From assembly GCA_963729115.1 (NCBI GenBank), contig CAVSMR010000006.1, positions 24,661 through 88,660 of the forward strand: a stretch of DNA of 64,000 nt, given 5' to 3'. The notes under the pieces are model-generated. The model ran no database searches, was not told where the DNA came from, and saw only the letters and a list, made by a program, of their open reading frames with translations. Below, piece by piece: positions 26,251 to 35,081 of the stretch. How positions within the stretch are numbered: position 1 is the first letter of the stretch; each line of letters opens with the position of its first letter. The DNA is from Actinophytocola sp963729115 (GTDB lineage Bacteria > Actinomycetota > Actinomycetes > Mycobacteriales > Pseudonocardiaceae). The position numbers were made by a program, and so were the translations under genes.

Positions 26251-27369
26251 ATGAAGGTTGTCGTCGAGGCCGACGGCGGGGCGCGCGGCAACCCGGGACC
26301 GGCCGGCTACGGCGCGGTCGTGCGGGACGCGGGGACCGGTGACGTGCTCGCCGAGCGCGCCGAGGGGCTGGGCGTCGCGACCAACAACGTGGCCGAGTAC
26401 TCGGGGCTCGTCGCGGGGTTGCGTGCCGCGGCCGACCTGGGCGCCGACGAGGTCACCGTGCGGATGGACTCCAAGCTCGTGGTCGAGCAGATGTCCGGCC
26501 GGTGGAAGATCAAGCAGGAGTCGCTGCAGGCGCTCGCGGGTACGGCCGACGAGATCGCCCGGCGGTTCACAACGATTCGGTACGAGTGGATCCCCCGCGC
26601 CCGCAACACCCACGCCGACCGGCTTGCCAACGAGGCAATGGACGCCCAGGCGGGGAAGTCCCCGGGGAAGTCCCAGGGGAAGGCCCAGGGGAAGTCACCG
26701 GGAAAAGCTGAGCGGGCGCAGGCGCCCGCGACCCGGTGGACCGGTGCGAGCGGCACGCCGACCCGGCTGCTGCTCGTCCGGCACGGGCAGACCGAGCTGT
26801 CGGTGCAGCGCCGCTACTCCGGGCACGGCGAGGCCCCGCTGTCGGCGGTGGGCGAGCAGCAGGCGAAGGCGGTGGCCACCCGGGTCGCGGGCCTCGTCGA
26901 GCCGGGCACGCCGGTCGTGTCCTCCCCGCTGGGCCGCGCCCGGCAGACCGCGGCCGCGATCGCGGCGGCCATCGCCAGCCCGGTCGAGGTGGCCGGCGGG
27001 CTGGTGGAGACCGACTTCGGCGCGTGGGAGGGGCTGACGTTCGAGCAGGCGGCGGCCCGCGACCCGGCGCTGCACGGCCGCTGGCTGTCCGACCCGTCGG
27101 TGCCCGCGCCGGACGGCGAGAGCTTCGACGAGGTGCACCACCGGGTGCGCCGCGTGCGCGACGACCTGGTCACCCGCGTCGGCGCCGGGACCGTGGTCGT
27201 GGTCAGCCACGTGACCCCGATCAAGGCGCTGCTGCGGATGGCGCTGGACGTGGGCCCGTCGCTGCTCTTCCGGCTGCACCTCGACCTGGCGTCGCTGTCG
27301 ATCGTCGAGTTCTTCCCGGACGGGTACGCGACGGTCCGCCTGGTGAACGACACCGCGCATCAGGCATGA
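26251..27369 (+). CDS. Bifunctional RNase HI / acid phosphatase (CobC-type)
   Basis: 372 aa from ATG. Residues 1-130 are an RNase HI domain (VVEADGGARGNPGPAGYG with D8, then NNVAEYSGL and VRMDSKLVVEQ, ending WIPRARNTHADRLANEAMD). A low-complexity linker follows with GKSPGKSQGKAQGKSPGK. The C-terminal half (about 168-372) is a histidine phosphatase with LLVRHGQTE (H178) and VVVVSHVTPIK. In mycobacteria the homologue (Rv2228c) degrades RNA:DNA hybrids and shows alpha-ribazole phosphatase activity, which links it to the cobalamin genes nearby. The linker is a 12-bp tandem repeat in the DNA (about 26653-26701). Confidence 0.93.
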   Translation: MKVVVEADGGARGNPGPAGYGAVVRDAGTGDVLAERAEGLGVATNNVAEYSGLVAGLRAAADLGADEVTVRMDSKLVVEQMSGRWKIKQESLQALAGTADEIARRFTTIRYEWIPRARNTHADRLANEAMDAQAGKSPGKSQGKAQGKSPGKAERAQAPATRWTGASGTPTRLLLVRHGQTELSVQRRYSGHGEAPLSAVGEQQAKAVATRVAGLVEPGTPVVSSPLGRARQTAAAIAAAIASPVEVAGGLVETDFGAWEGLTFEQAAARDPALHGRWLSDPSVPAPDGESFDEVHHRVRRVRDDLVTRVGAGTVVVVSHVTPIKALLRMALDVGPSLLFRLHLDLASLSIVEFFPDGYATVRLVNDTAHQA

Positions 27370-27381
27370 GATCCTGTACGT

Positions 27382-27782
27382 GCGGACGAGCCGGCAGGGC
27401 GGTCGCGGCGGGAGGAATCCCGTCGAGGAAAGTCCGGACTCCACATGGGCAGGGTGGTTGCTAACGGCAACCCGGGGCGACCCGCGGGACAGTGCCACAG
27501 AGAACAGACCGCCCGGCGGCGCGAGTCGCCGGGTAAGGGTGAAACGGTGGTGTAAGAGACCACCAGCACCCCGGGTGACCGGGGTGGCTCGGTAAACCCC
27601 ACCCGGAGCAAGGCCAAGAAGGGAAATCTCCGGATTTCCTGCGCAGGCGTTCGAGGGCTGCCCGCCCGAGCCTGCGGGTAGGCCGCTAGAGCCTGCCGGC
27701 GACGGCAGGTCGAGATGGATGGCCGCTCACCGGCGCCATTGGCGCCGGAGACAGAATCCGGCTTACATGCCGGCTCGTCCGC
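27382..27782 (+). ncRNA. rnpB: RNase P RNA (type A)
   Basis: The outer stem P1 is clear: GCGGACGAGCCGG at 27382-27394 pairs with CCGGCTCGTCCGC at 27770-27782. Conserved core segments lie inside: GAGGAAAGTCCGGACTCC near 27426, a short AGAACAGACCGCC region at 27502, GGGTAAGGGTGAAACGGTG near 27530, and GCAAGGCCAAGAAGG at about 27608. The RNA processes the 5' ends of tRNA precursors. It follows the RNase H-phosphatase gene by about 12 bp, so its own promoter may lie inside that gene. A strong terminator follows. Confidence 0.95.
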
Positions 27783-27791
27783 CCGCCAGTT

Positions 27792-27834
27792 CGCCGAGAG
27801 ACCGCATTGCGAACGTGTAATCGGTCTCTCGGCG
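27792..27834 (+). terminator. rnpB terminator hairpin
   Basis: A perfect 13-bp stem, 27792-27804 with 27822-27834, and a 17-nt loop begins 10 bp after the P1 stem of RNase P RNA. Confidence 0.8.
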
Positions 27835-28053
27835 TTACGCAGATCGGGTGGACGTGCTTCGGTCTGGCAAGGTTACGCTCCGGTTACGGCGGCCGGAGCG
27901 CCGCTCGTTGGTGGCCTCGGCTCGGCCGTTCGGGGTACGAATTGCGACGTCTGGGCGCATCGCGGCGGCGTCCGGTCGAGGAGTCTTCACGGCGGTGTCA
28001 CGAACCAGCCACGTTCCGTGCACGTCGGCCGAAAGAGTGCGATTGGGCACGTC

Positions 28054-28081
28054 TTGACTTACGACAGGCCGCACCTACGGT
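28054..28081 (+). promoter_or_regulatory. Possible sigma-A-type promoter
   Basis: TTGACT at 28054-28059 and TACGGT at 28076-28081 with a 16-bp spacer. The -10 box is a weak match. It is directed toward the T4SS-like cluster. Confidence 0.3.
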
Positions 28082-28234
28082 GATGGACGGCCCGCATCCG
28101 AGTGAAAGTACCAGGCCATCGAGCAAAACGGCTCGGGATTGCCTTTGTTCTCTTCATGATGGTGTGTGGTCTGATGGCACCCGGTCAGCCGTCGAGGAGG
28201 CGCCGTTACGCGATGTGAACTACGTAGAGGGTTC

Positions 28235-28263
28235 TTGCCACTACACATCGTGTGCTCTACTGA
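28235..28263 (+). promoter_or_regulatory. Possible promoter of the T4SS-like cluster
   Basis: TTGCCA at 28235-28240 and TACTGA at 28258-28263 with a 17-bp spacer, about 85 bp before the first gene start at 28347. One arm of an inverted repeat overlaps the spacer, which would fit repression. Confidence 0.3.
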
Positions 28264-28346
28264 TTGTTGAACGAACAGCCGAACTGTAGAAGACCGGCCG
28301 CGGGATGCCCTCGACCGAACCCGCTCCGAGCACTTGGGAGTCAGAC

Positions 28347-28616
28347 ATGATCGCCATGACCACTCTTCAGCTAGCCCAGGACGGCAGCTTGGGGACCGGA
28401 GGGGTCCGCGACTGGATCCTCAACAACATCATCCCGCTCTTGCTGCTCGTCGTCGCGCTGCTCCTGCTCTGGCTGGGCGGCGGCAAGGGTGACAACGCCG
28501 GTGTGATGCGCCGCCTCGGTGGCGTCATCGTCGCGCTCGCGATCATCGGGCTGGCGGTGACCACGGATGCCGGGCAGAACATCGGCACCTGGATCGCCGG
28601 CCTGTTCACCGGCTGA
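28347..28616 (+). CDS. Small two-helix membrane protein, VirB2/pilin-like topology
   Basis: 89 aa from ATG at 28347, behind GGGAG. An upstream ATG at 28305 would add a non-conserved leader. Two hydrophobic helices (residues 28-44, IIPLLLLVVALLLLWLG, and 58-72) are joined by a short basic loop (KGDNAGVMRR). This matches the size and topology of VirB2/TrbC-type pilin subunits or their Gram-positive counterparts. It is the first gene of a cluster whose order follows VirB2-B3-B4-B6-B8. Sequence alone does not show a pilin; the call rests on topology and position. Confidence 0.6.
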   Translation: MIAMTTLQLAQDGSLGTGGVRDWILNNIIPLLLLVVALLLLWLGGGKGDNAGVMRRLGGVIVALAIIGLAVTTDAGQNIGTWIAGLFTG

Positions 28617-28654
28617 GCCCCCGCAGGCAACCGAGTCACGAGTAGGGACTTCGC

Positions 28655-29209
28655 GTGCGCATTCGTACTGACGACGAGGTGTACCGCGTCGATGCGGTAT
28701 GGCTGGGTCCGCCCCGGGCCACGATGCCCTGGCGTGCCCGGTACGTGGCGTGGGGCGTGGGCGTCGTCGTCTTCCTGGTGGTGCTCACCGTCGAGCGCCG
28801 GCTGGGCGTGTCCCTGTTCTGGTCGGTGGCCTGGGGCATCGTGATGACGATCGGGATCACCCGGCTCATCTGTTCCCGGATCAGCCACGAACGGCCGCTG
28901 ACGTCGGTGACGGCGATGTGGGTCCGCGAGCTCACCGCGCCGCGCGAGGTGACTGCGGGCGACGGTGGCGCGGTGAGCGCGACCCGGGTCCGCGTCCAGA
29001 CCGAGCGGCCGCGCCCCGTGCCACGGGTCAAGCGCGGCGCCAAGAAGGGTGTCAAGAAGTCGGACCGCGCCACCCGGCCCCGTTCGGCCGAGAAGGCCCG
29101 GCACCTGAGCAAGCGCCGGACCGCAGGCAGAAATACCGGCAGGTCAGCAGCCAAGACCACGAGGAAATCGGCCCGGAGGAAGGAGGTCCGCCGTGTTCGG
29201 ACGTCGTAA
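28655..29209 (+). CDS. Two-helix membrane protein with basic tail, VirB3/PrgI-like position
   Basis: 184 aa from GTG. Two helices near residues 30-46 and 52-69 are followed by a cytoplasmic segment and a strongly basic C-terminal tail from about 118, with KRGAKKGVKKSDRATRPRS and further Lys/Arg runs to the end. In type IV secretion systems a two-helix VirB3 or PrgI protein is encoded just before the VirB4 ATPase, as here, with the ATPase start 17 bp inside this gene. The basic tail could bind DNA, membrane phosphates or acidic parts of the ATPase. Confidence 0.6.
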   Translation: MRIRTDDEVYRVDAVWLGPPRATMPWRARYVAWGVGVVVFLVVLTVERRLGVSLFWSVAWGIVMTIGITRLICSRISHERPLTSVTAMWVRELTAPREVTAGDGGAVSATRVRVQTERPRPVPRVKRGAKKGVKKSDRATRPRSAEKARHLSKRRTAGRNTGRSAAKTTRKSARRKEVRRVRTS

Positions 29210-32200
29210 CAAGCGCGGGCCTGAGCGGGCCGCCGCCCAGCAGCTGCCACCCCCGCCCGGACCGTTACCGCAGGGACGCCCTGGCTACCGCCCCCGGCAT
29301 TCGGCTCCGCAGGACCCGCCCGCGCCGCCGCCGGCACCACCCGCCAAGATCAACACTCGGGATGGCGCCTACCCGGCCCAGTACCGGCCCGCGGCCGCAC
29401 CCGGCCGCGGAATCAGCCCGACAGGAAAGCGCAACCGACGTCTGCCAGGGGAGCAGTCCATTCCCACGTACACGCCGACCATCGCCGCCCGGAGCATCGA
29501 TGGCCACCTGCTGCGCAACGGATCCGACGTGTTCGCCTGGTACCGGCTGGCACCGCAGCGCTGGTCGTTCCGGTCCGACTCGCAGCGCCAGGACCTGATC
29601 GCCGCCATCGCCGGCCAGTACGCCGAGCTCGCCGGCCGCTGGCTGCACCTGCGCGTGACGACCCGGCCCTACCCGATCCGCATGTGGGCGGAGGCCCACG
29701 TGCACAACGCGGTCAACCGGCTGCCCGACGCGGCCGGCGCGATGTCCTTCGACGACTACCTGATCGGCGAGCAGCAGCAGCTGCTGGGCCGCTCGATGGC
29801 GGAGAAGGAGGTCTACCTCGGCGTTCAGGTGCAGACCCGCAACATGGTCGACCGCGCGGTGGAGCGCGCCGCCCCGTTGCTGCGCAGGGTCTTCCCGACG
29901 GCTGTGGACGCCGAGCTGCTCGCCATCGACTCCGAGGTCGAGCACCTCGACCAGGTCATCGGGTCCGCGGGGCTGGAGGGCCGGCCGGTCACGGCCGAGG
30001 AGATTTCCTGGCTGATGCACCGCTCGTGCTCGCTGGGCCTGCCCGCGCCGCGCAACCTGCCGGCCGTGCCCGGAGCCGCGTGGGAACCCGAGGACCTCGC
30101 GTCGTTCACCGACGCCGCCGACTTCCACCAGGAGCCCTACGCCCCGACGGTCACCGTGCGCGGGCGGACCGGCTCGAACGCCGGCATGACCCGCCACGTC
30201 GCGGTGCTGACCGTCGGCCAGATGCACGGCCTGCAGATCCCGGAGATCGACGACCCGTGGGTGCAGCACTCCGACCGGCTCGCCGCGTCCGTGGAGTGGT
30301 CCGCGCGGATCTACGTGCGCCGCCCGGAGGAGGTCTCCGGCGAGCTGGGCCGGCAGATGAACAAGGTCCGCTCGCAGGTCCGCCACTACACCGACGAGCA
30401 CGAGCTGGAGCCGCCGCAGTCGCTGGCCCGGCAGGCCTCGCGGGTGCTGGAGATCGACGACGAGATGACCTCGGGCTTCACCGCGCTGGCCACCCGGGTG
30501 CGCTCGTGGTGGCGGCTCGCGGTGTCCGGCCCGACCGAGCGCGACGCGCTGCGGCTGGCCCAGCAGCTGCTGGAGCTGTACAAGCCGAAGATCGCCATCG
30601 AGCACCCGGAGGCGCAGTACGCGCTGGCCCGCGAGTTCATCCCGGGCGAGTCGCTGGCCAACTCGGCGTACCTGCGCCGCGGGTCGGTCGTGTGGGCGGC
30701 GGCCTCGGTGCCGACCGCGACCGCGGAGGTCGGCGACCGGCGCGGCATCCTGCTCGGCGAGACGTGCACGGCGACGCGGCGGCCGGTGGCCTGGGACCCG
30801 TGGATGGCCCAGGAGATCCGCGACGGGTCCGGCCTGACCGCGATGGTCGCCGGCCTCGGTGGCGGCAAGTCGTTCCTCGGTGGGGGCGTCGTCTACAAGA
30901 CGCTGCGCTCGGGCGCGCACTGGACGATCCTCGACCCGTCCGGTCCGCTGTCCAAGCTGTGCGACCTGCCGGAGCTGCGCCCGTACGCGCGGCCGATCAA
31001 CCTGCTCAACGCCCAGCCGGGCATCCTCAACCCCTACCGCGTGGTGGCCGAGCCGCTGTACGAGCACTTCGTCGACGAGGACGACCCGGAGCGCGCGTGG
31101 CGGCGGGAGAAGGCGCTCGCCGCGGCCACCCGCCGCCGGCTCGTGCTGGACGTGCTCTCCGGCCTGCTGCCCTACGACGTGGCCCGCATGCCGCAGACCC
31201 GGATCGTGCTGCTGCGTGCGGTGCGGATGGTCGGCGGCCGCCAGGACGCGGACCCCAGCCTGGTGTTCGAGGCGCTGCGCCGCGACGCCTCCGAGCACCA
31301 CGAGCACGCCGTCGTGGTCGCCGACTTCCTCGACGAGATGCGCGAGCGGATGCAGCTGCTCATCCCCGAGGAGGACGCCGACCCGTACCACGACGACCGC
31401 GACGACCGGCTGACCGTGCTCACGATGGCCGGCCTCACGCTGCCCAAGGACGGCGTGGGCCGCGAGCACTGGACCGACGCCGAGGCGCTGGGCGTGGAGA
31501 TGCTCAACCTCGCCGCGTGGCTCACCCAGCGCTCCATCTACGAGCGGCCGAAGGATCTGCGCAAGGGCGTCTGGATCGACGAGGCGTTCTTCCTGTCCGA
31601 GGTGCCGACCGGGCGCGTGCTGATGAACCGGTTCGCGCGTGACTCCCGCAAGTGGAACGTCCGGGTGCTGCTGAGCTCGCAGATCCCCGCGGACTTCCTG
31701 CGCATCCAGGGCTTCGTGACGCTGCTCGACTCCGTGTTCGTCGGCCGGCTGGACGACGAGTCCGCGCAGGCGGACGCGTTGCGGCTGCTGAAGGTCCCGA
31801 TCGGCGCGGGCTACGAGCAGGTCATCGCGAGCCTGGGCCGCCGGCCCGGCGCGCACCGCGACACCGAGCGCGACACCTCGCCGCGGCAGTTCATCTTCGG
31901 CGACGGCGCGGGCGGTGTGGAGCGCATCCGCATCGACCTGTCCGGCCCGCACCTGGACCACGTCCGGACCGCCATGGACACCACGCCGGACGCGATGCGC
32001 GACACCACGGCCGGGGCGATCCTCGCGTCGGACCAGCACGCCCCGTCGCTGCCCGACGACGACGATCCCACCCCGCCGCGCGACGGCAGCGTCGAGGACG
32101 AGTACGACTCGCCCGACGGCGAGGACACCGAGCTCGACGAGTTCGACATCGCCGCCGACTTCGAGCTGGGTCTCACCGACGACGAGGTCCCGGCCGATCA

Positions 32201-32366
32201 CGTGGAGCCGGCGCAGGGCAACGGACAGGGCAACGGACAGGGCAACGGTCAGGAGAAGAAGAGCGAGCACCCGGTGGACCAGCGGGGCAACGGCTCGGGC
32301 GGTGGTACCAGCCCGGACGGCGGCAAGGCACAGGCCGGCAAACGGGGACGAGTGGACGCGGCATGA
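29193..32366 (+). CDS. VirB4-like AAA ATPase
   Basis: 1057 aa from GTG, overlapping the previous gene by 17 bp. The N-terminal ~40 residues are proline-rich; residues ~80-500 resemble the VirB4/CagE N-terminal domain (DVFAWYRLAPQRWSFRS). The ATPase domain has Walker A AGLGGGKSF (K559) and Walker B VWIDEAFFL (D796, E797), then a VRVLLSSQIPADF sensor-like stretch. The C-terminal ~100 residues are acidic and end in a QGNG triplet repeat (DNA repeat 32214-32249). VirB4 proteins energise assembly and transport in type IV secretion. FtsK/TraB-type coupling features are absent. Confidence 0.85.
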   Translation: MFGRRNKRGPERAAAQQLPPPPGPLPQGRPGYRPRHSAPQDPPAPPPAPPAKINTRDGAYPAQYRPAAAPGRGISPTGKRNRRLPGEQSIPTYTPTIAARSIDGHLLRNGSDVFAWYRLAPQRWSFRSDSQRQDLIAAIAGQYAELAGRWLHLRVTTRPYPIRMWAEAHVHNAVNRLPDAAGAMSFDDYLIGEQQQLLGRSMAEKEVYLGVQVQTRNMVDRAVERAAPLLRRVFPTAVDAELLAIDSEVEHLDQVIGSAGLEGRPVTAEEISWLMHRSCSLGLPAPRNLPAVPGAAWEPEDLASFTDAADFHQEPYAPTVTVRGRTGSNAGMTRHVAVLTVGQMHGLQIPEIDDPWVQHSDRLAASVEWSARIYVRRPEEVSGELGRQMNKVRSQVRHYTDEHELEPPQSLARQASRVLEIDDEMTSGFTALATRVRSWWRLAVSGPTERDALRLAQQLLELYKPKIAIEHPEAQYALAREFIPGESLANSAYLRRGSVVWAAASVPTATAEVGDRRGILLGETCTATRRPVAWDPWMAQEIRDGSGLTAMVAGLGGGKSFLGGGVVYKTLRSGAHWTILDPSGPLSKLCDLPELRPYARPINLLNAQPGILNPYRVVAEPLYEHFVDEDDPERAWRREKALAAATRRRLVLDVLSGLLPYDVARMPQTRIVLLRAVRMVGGRQDADPSLVFEALRRDASEHHEHAVVVADFLDEMRERMQLLIPEEDADPYHDDRDDRLTVLTMAGLTLPKDGVGREHWTDAEALGVEMLNLAAWLTQRSIYERPKDLRKGVWIDEAFFLSEVPTGRVLMNRFARDSRKWNVRVLLSSQIPADFLRIQGFVTLLDSVFVGRLDDESAQADALRLLKVPIGAGYEQVIASLGRRPGAHRDTERDTSPRQFIFGDGAGGVERIRIDLSGPHLDHVRTAMDTTPDAMRDTTAGAILASDQHAPSLPDDDDPTPPRDGSVEDEYDSPDGEDTELDEFDIAADFELGLTDDEVPADHVEPAQGNGQGNGQGNGQEKKSEHPVDQRGNGSGGGTSPDGGKAQAGKRGRVDAA

Positions 32367-34438
32367 TCACGGTCCTGGTGGTGGTGGCCGCCGTGCTGAT
32401 CATTACGGCGCGGCGGCGGCGCAGACATTCCACCGCCCGGATCCGCACCGGTCGCCCGGGCGCGCTGCTGGTCGTGGCCGCCCTGCTCGGGCTGAGCACC
32501 GTGCTCGGCTCGCCCGCGATGGCGCAGCCGCAGGAGGACACCAGCTGCGCGCCGTTCCCCGAGCGCCCCGGCGCCGGCATGGCCGGGGCCGTCGACCCGC
32601 CGCAGGGCAACGGCCTGCGCGGCGGCGAGGGCAGCGGGGTGCCCTACACCGACGCCAAGTTCCCGAACAGCCCGTACCGCGACCACGGCTACGCGGGCAT
32701 GGTCTGGCACGTCTTCGACCCGAACTGCAACGAGCCGCTGTCGCTGTCCAACCCGAGCGTCACGATCGACACGTGGGCCGGCAACGAGCTGTTCAACATC
32801 GGCAAGAACATCGTGGCGGCCACCAACTCGCTGCACTACACGCTCTACCAGGGGGGCGTGCTCGGCGGGCTGAACGAGCAGATCAGCAAGGCCGCGACCG
32901 CGGTGTTCGACAACGTCTTCGTCCAGCTGTTCAGCATCTTCATGCTGATCCTGGCCATCGGCATGTTCCGGCAGATCTGGCGCGGCGACCTCGCCTCGGT
33001 CAGCAAGCGCACGCTGTGGGCGTTCGCCGGGATGTGGCTCGCCGCCTCGACCCTGGTGCTGGTCAACAACTACGACACGATCGACAACCTGATCGTCGAG
33101 ACGACGACGGGCATCCAGAACGGCTTCGAGGACCCCGACCGCGACGACGTGGAGCAGCACGTGCTGCCCAACGAGCTGCACACGCGGGTGGTCTACGAGA
33201 ACTGGCTGCGCGGCGAGTTCGGCAAGCCGGACGACCCCAAGGCGCTCGAGTTCGGCCGCCCGCTGCTGGCCGCGCAGGCCTGGACCCGCGACGACCTGGT
33301 GTCCGGCCGCGACGCCAACGACCAGCTGGAGTCGGACAAGCGCGCCGACTACCAGCGGATCTACAACGAGCTCGGCGCCGCGCAGGGCTACTTCACCGGC
33401 ACCGAGGGCAGCCGTACCGGGGCCGGGTTCCTGGGCCTGTTCCAGGCGATCGTGTACTCGCTGTTCCAGTTCCTCGCCAAGCTCGCGGTGCTGCTCGCCC
33501 AGCTGCTGCTGCGGATCTTCACGCTGGCCGCGCCGGTCATCGGGCTCGTGGCGCTGATCCACCACGACATCCTGCGCAAGGTCGGCCGCGCGATCGGCGC
33601 GGTCGTGCTGAACGTGCTGATCCTGGCCGTGCTCGCCGGCATCCACTTCCGCTTCCTGCAGATGATCTTCGGCCCGGACGTGCAGCTGTCGATGCTCACG
33701 CAGATGCTGCTGGCCGGGATCGTGACGCTGGTGTTCATGATGATCGGCCGGCCGTTCAAGCGGATGTGGCAGATGGTGGAGCTGTCCGTGGGCGCGGTCG
33801 GGGCCAGCGTGCCGGCCGCGGGCGGGCTGTTCTCCCGCTTCCGCCGCCGCAAGGGTTCCCCCGCGCAGCGCGGCCCGCAGGACGACTTCTGGGACCAGCT
33901 GCGCGACGACGAGCTCGCCGGCGACACCGTGGCCACGTCCGGCCGCATGCGCCGCCCGCGCCCGGAGGCCACCGGCCCGGTCACCGCGACCGCCGAGCGG
34001 CTCGACACCCGGCGCACCCTGCCCGGTGGCCGCCGCACGCTCGACGGCACGGACGCGAGCCCCGCCCTGCTGCCCGGCGTGCCCGGCCGGCGCAGCCCCG
34101 CCGAGGCGCTGCCCCGGCACGCGAGCCGGGTCGTGGACACCGTCCCGGTCGCCGACCGCGGCTGGGACCGCAACGCCGACTGGGGCGAGGACGCCGTCGT
34201 CGTGCCGTCGCGCGTGTCCGGCCGCCGGGGCGAGGCCGCCGGGCGGTACGAGAGTGCCCCCGCGGCGCGCCCGGCCGGGCCCCGCCCGGCGGACGTGGAG
34301 ATGGTCGCCGGCCGCCCGGTGCACGTGGTGTACCGGCCGTCGCGTGGACTCGAGGTGCGCGAGCAGACCCCACGCCGCACCCCGCGCCAGATGCCGCTGC
34401 GGGATGGTCCGCGTGACACGGATGCGGTGGTGAAGTGA
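32363..34438 (+). CDS. Polytopic membrane protein, VirB6/TrbL-like
   Basis: 691 aa from ATG, overlapping the ATPase stop by 4 bp. An N-terminal helix and a second hydrophobic segment ending SPAMAQ (possible signal cleavage) precede an external domain with two cysteines (DTSCAPF and DPNCNEP). At least five more helices follow between about residues 190 and 470 (e.g. LFSIFMLILAIGMF, WLAASTLVLV, LAVLLAQLLLRIF, VVLNVLILAVLAGI, LLAGIVTLVFMMIG). The last ~200 residues are Arg/Pro-rich and probably disordered. This layout and the position after VirB4 fit the VirB6 channel component. Confidence 0.75.
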   Translation: MITVLVVVAAVLIITARRRRRHSTARIRTGRPGALLVVAALLGLSTVLGSPAMAQPQEDTSCAPFPERPGAGMAGAVDPPQGNGLRGGEGSGVPYTDAKFPNSPYRDHGYAGMVWHVFDPNCNEPLSLSNPSVTIDTWAGNELFNIGKNIVAATNSLHYTLYQGGVLGGLNEQISKAATAVFDNVFVQLFSIFMLILAIGMFRQIWRGDLASVSKRTLWAFAGMWLAASTLVLVNNYDTIDNLIVETTTGIQNGFEDPDRDDVEQHVLPNELHTRVVYENWLRGEFGKPDDPKALEFGRPLLAAQAWTRDDLVSGRDANDQLESDKRADYQRIYNELGAAQGYFTGTEGSRTGAGFLGLFQAIVYSLFQFLAKLAVLLAQLLLRIFTLAAPVIGLVALIHHDILRKVGRAIGAVVLNVLILAVLAGIHFRFLQMIFGPDVQLSMLTQMLLAGIVTLVFMMIGRPFKRMWQMVELSVGAVGASVPAAGGLFSRFRRRKGSPAQRGPQDDFWDQLRDDELAGDTVATSGRMRRPRPEATGPVTATAERLDTRRTLPGGRRTLDGTDASPALLPGVPGRRSPAEALPRHASRVVDTVPVADRGWDRNADWGEDAVVVPSRVSGRRGEAAGRYESAPAARPAGPRPADVEMVAGRPVHVVYRPSRGLEVREQTPRRTPRQMPLRDGPRDTDAVVK

Positions 34439-34439
34439 C

Positions 34440-35081
34440 ATGCCCATCCGGACCAACCGCGGCCGCGCCGCGGTATACCGCAAACTCTGGGGCTGGCCCA
34501 TGCGCTCGCCCTCGCACCTGGTCGCCATCCTGCTCGTGGTGGCCGCGGTCGTGCTCACGATCGGCATCCTCGTCCCGCAGCTGACCGGCTCCGGCGACGA
34601 CAGCGGGTCCGGCGCCGCCTCGGCGACCACCAGCGACACGAGCACCACGTCCGGCCCGGACGGCAGCACGAGCGAGGGCGGCGGCGGTTCGTCGACCGGC
34701 TCGACCGGTGAGGCCACCAGCGACCTGCCGACCCGGCTGCCCTCCCCGACGCAGAAGCCGACCGCCGCACCGCCCTCGGCCGACGCCCTCGCGGTGGCCA
34801 CAGCGTGGGGCAAGGCGTGGGTCACCCACCCCGAGGGCACCACGAGCGACAAGTGGCTCGACGGGCTGCGGCCCTACACCACCGAGGAGTACCTCGTCGA
34901 GATGTCCACTGTGGACCCAGCGAACATCCCGGCCACCAAGGTCACCGGCCCGCCCGTGCCCAGGCAGTCGTACACGAGCTCGGTGACGGCGAACCTGCCG
35001 ACCGACGGCGGCACCATCGCGATCACCGTGATCGACACCCCGCAGGGCTGGCGGGTGGCCTTCTACGAGCAGGTGGCGTGA
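34440..35081 (+). CDS. Single-pass membrane protein with soluble C-terminal domain, VirB8/TcpC-like
   Basis: 213 aa from ATG, 1 bp after the previous stop. A basic cytoplasmic N terminus is followed by one helix (about 27-48, AILLVVAAVVLTIGILVP) and a Ser/Thr/Gly-rich linker to ~residue 95. The C-terminal ~115 residues are compact, with alternating hydrophobic strands (GGTIAITVIDTPQGWRVAFYEQ). VirB8 and TcpC have this topology, with an NTF2-like external domain. The fold is inferred from size and strand pattern only. The stop overlaps the next start (TGATG). Confidence 0.6.
   Translation: MPIRTNRGRAAVYRKLWGWPMRSPSHLVAILLVVAAVVLTIGILVPQLTGSGDDSGSGAASATTSDTSTTSGPDGSTSEGGGGSSTGSTGEATSDLPTRLPSPTQKPTAAPPSADALAVATAWGKAWVTHPEGTTSDKWLDGLRPYTTEEYLVEMSTVDPANIPATKVTGPPVPRQSYTSSVTANLPTDGGTIAITVIDTPQGWRVAFYEQVA

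Larger units (their letters stand above)
27835..28346. other. Long, AT-richer intergenic region upstream of the T4SS-like cluster
   Basis: About 510 bp without a credible coding sequence: short open frames have unusual codon use and overlap rnpB or one another. The base composition is visibly less GC-rich than the flanks. It contains two promoter-like pairs (28054-28081 and 28235-28263) and an imperfect inverted repeat CGATGTG (28211-28217) / CACATCG (28244-28250). It likely holds the control region of the downstream cluster. Confidence 0.55.

Noticed and set aside
28262..28275. TTGAACGAACAG near the T4SS-like promoter as a LexA (SOS) box
   Set aside because: It lacks the spacing and the inverted GTTCGA half of the actinobacterial site.
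27715..28289. Small open frames between rnpB and the T4SS-like cluster
   Set aside because: They begin inside RNase P RNA or lack ribosome binding sites and actinobacterial codon use. I see no protein family.
29265..32270. A 1001-codon open frame antisense to the VirB4-like gene
   Set aside because: It is a mirror of the strong third-position GC of the plus-strand gene, its product is low complexity, and the plus strand encodes ATPase motifs.
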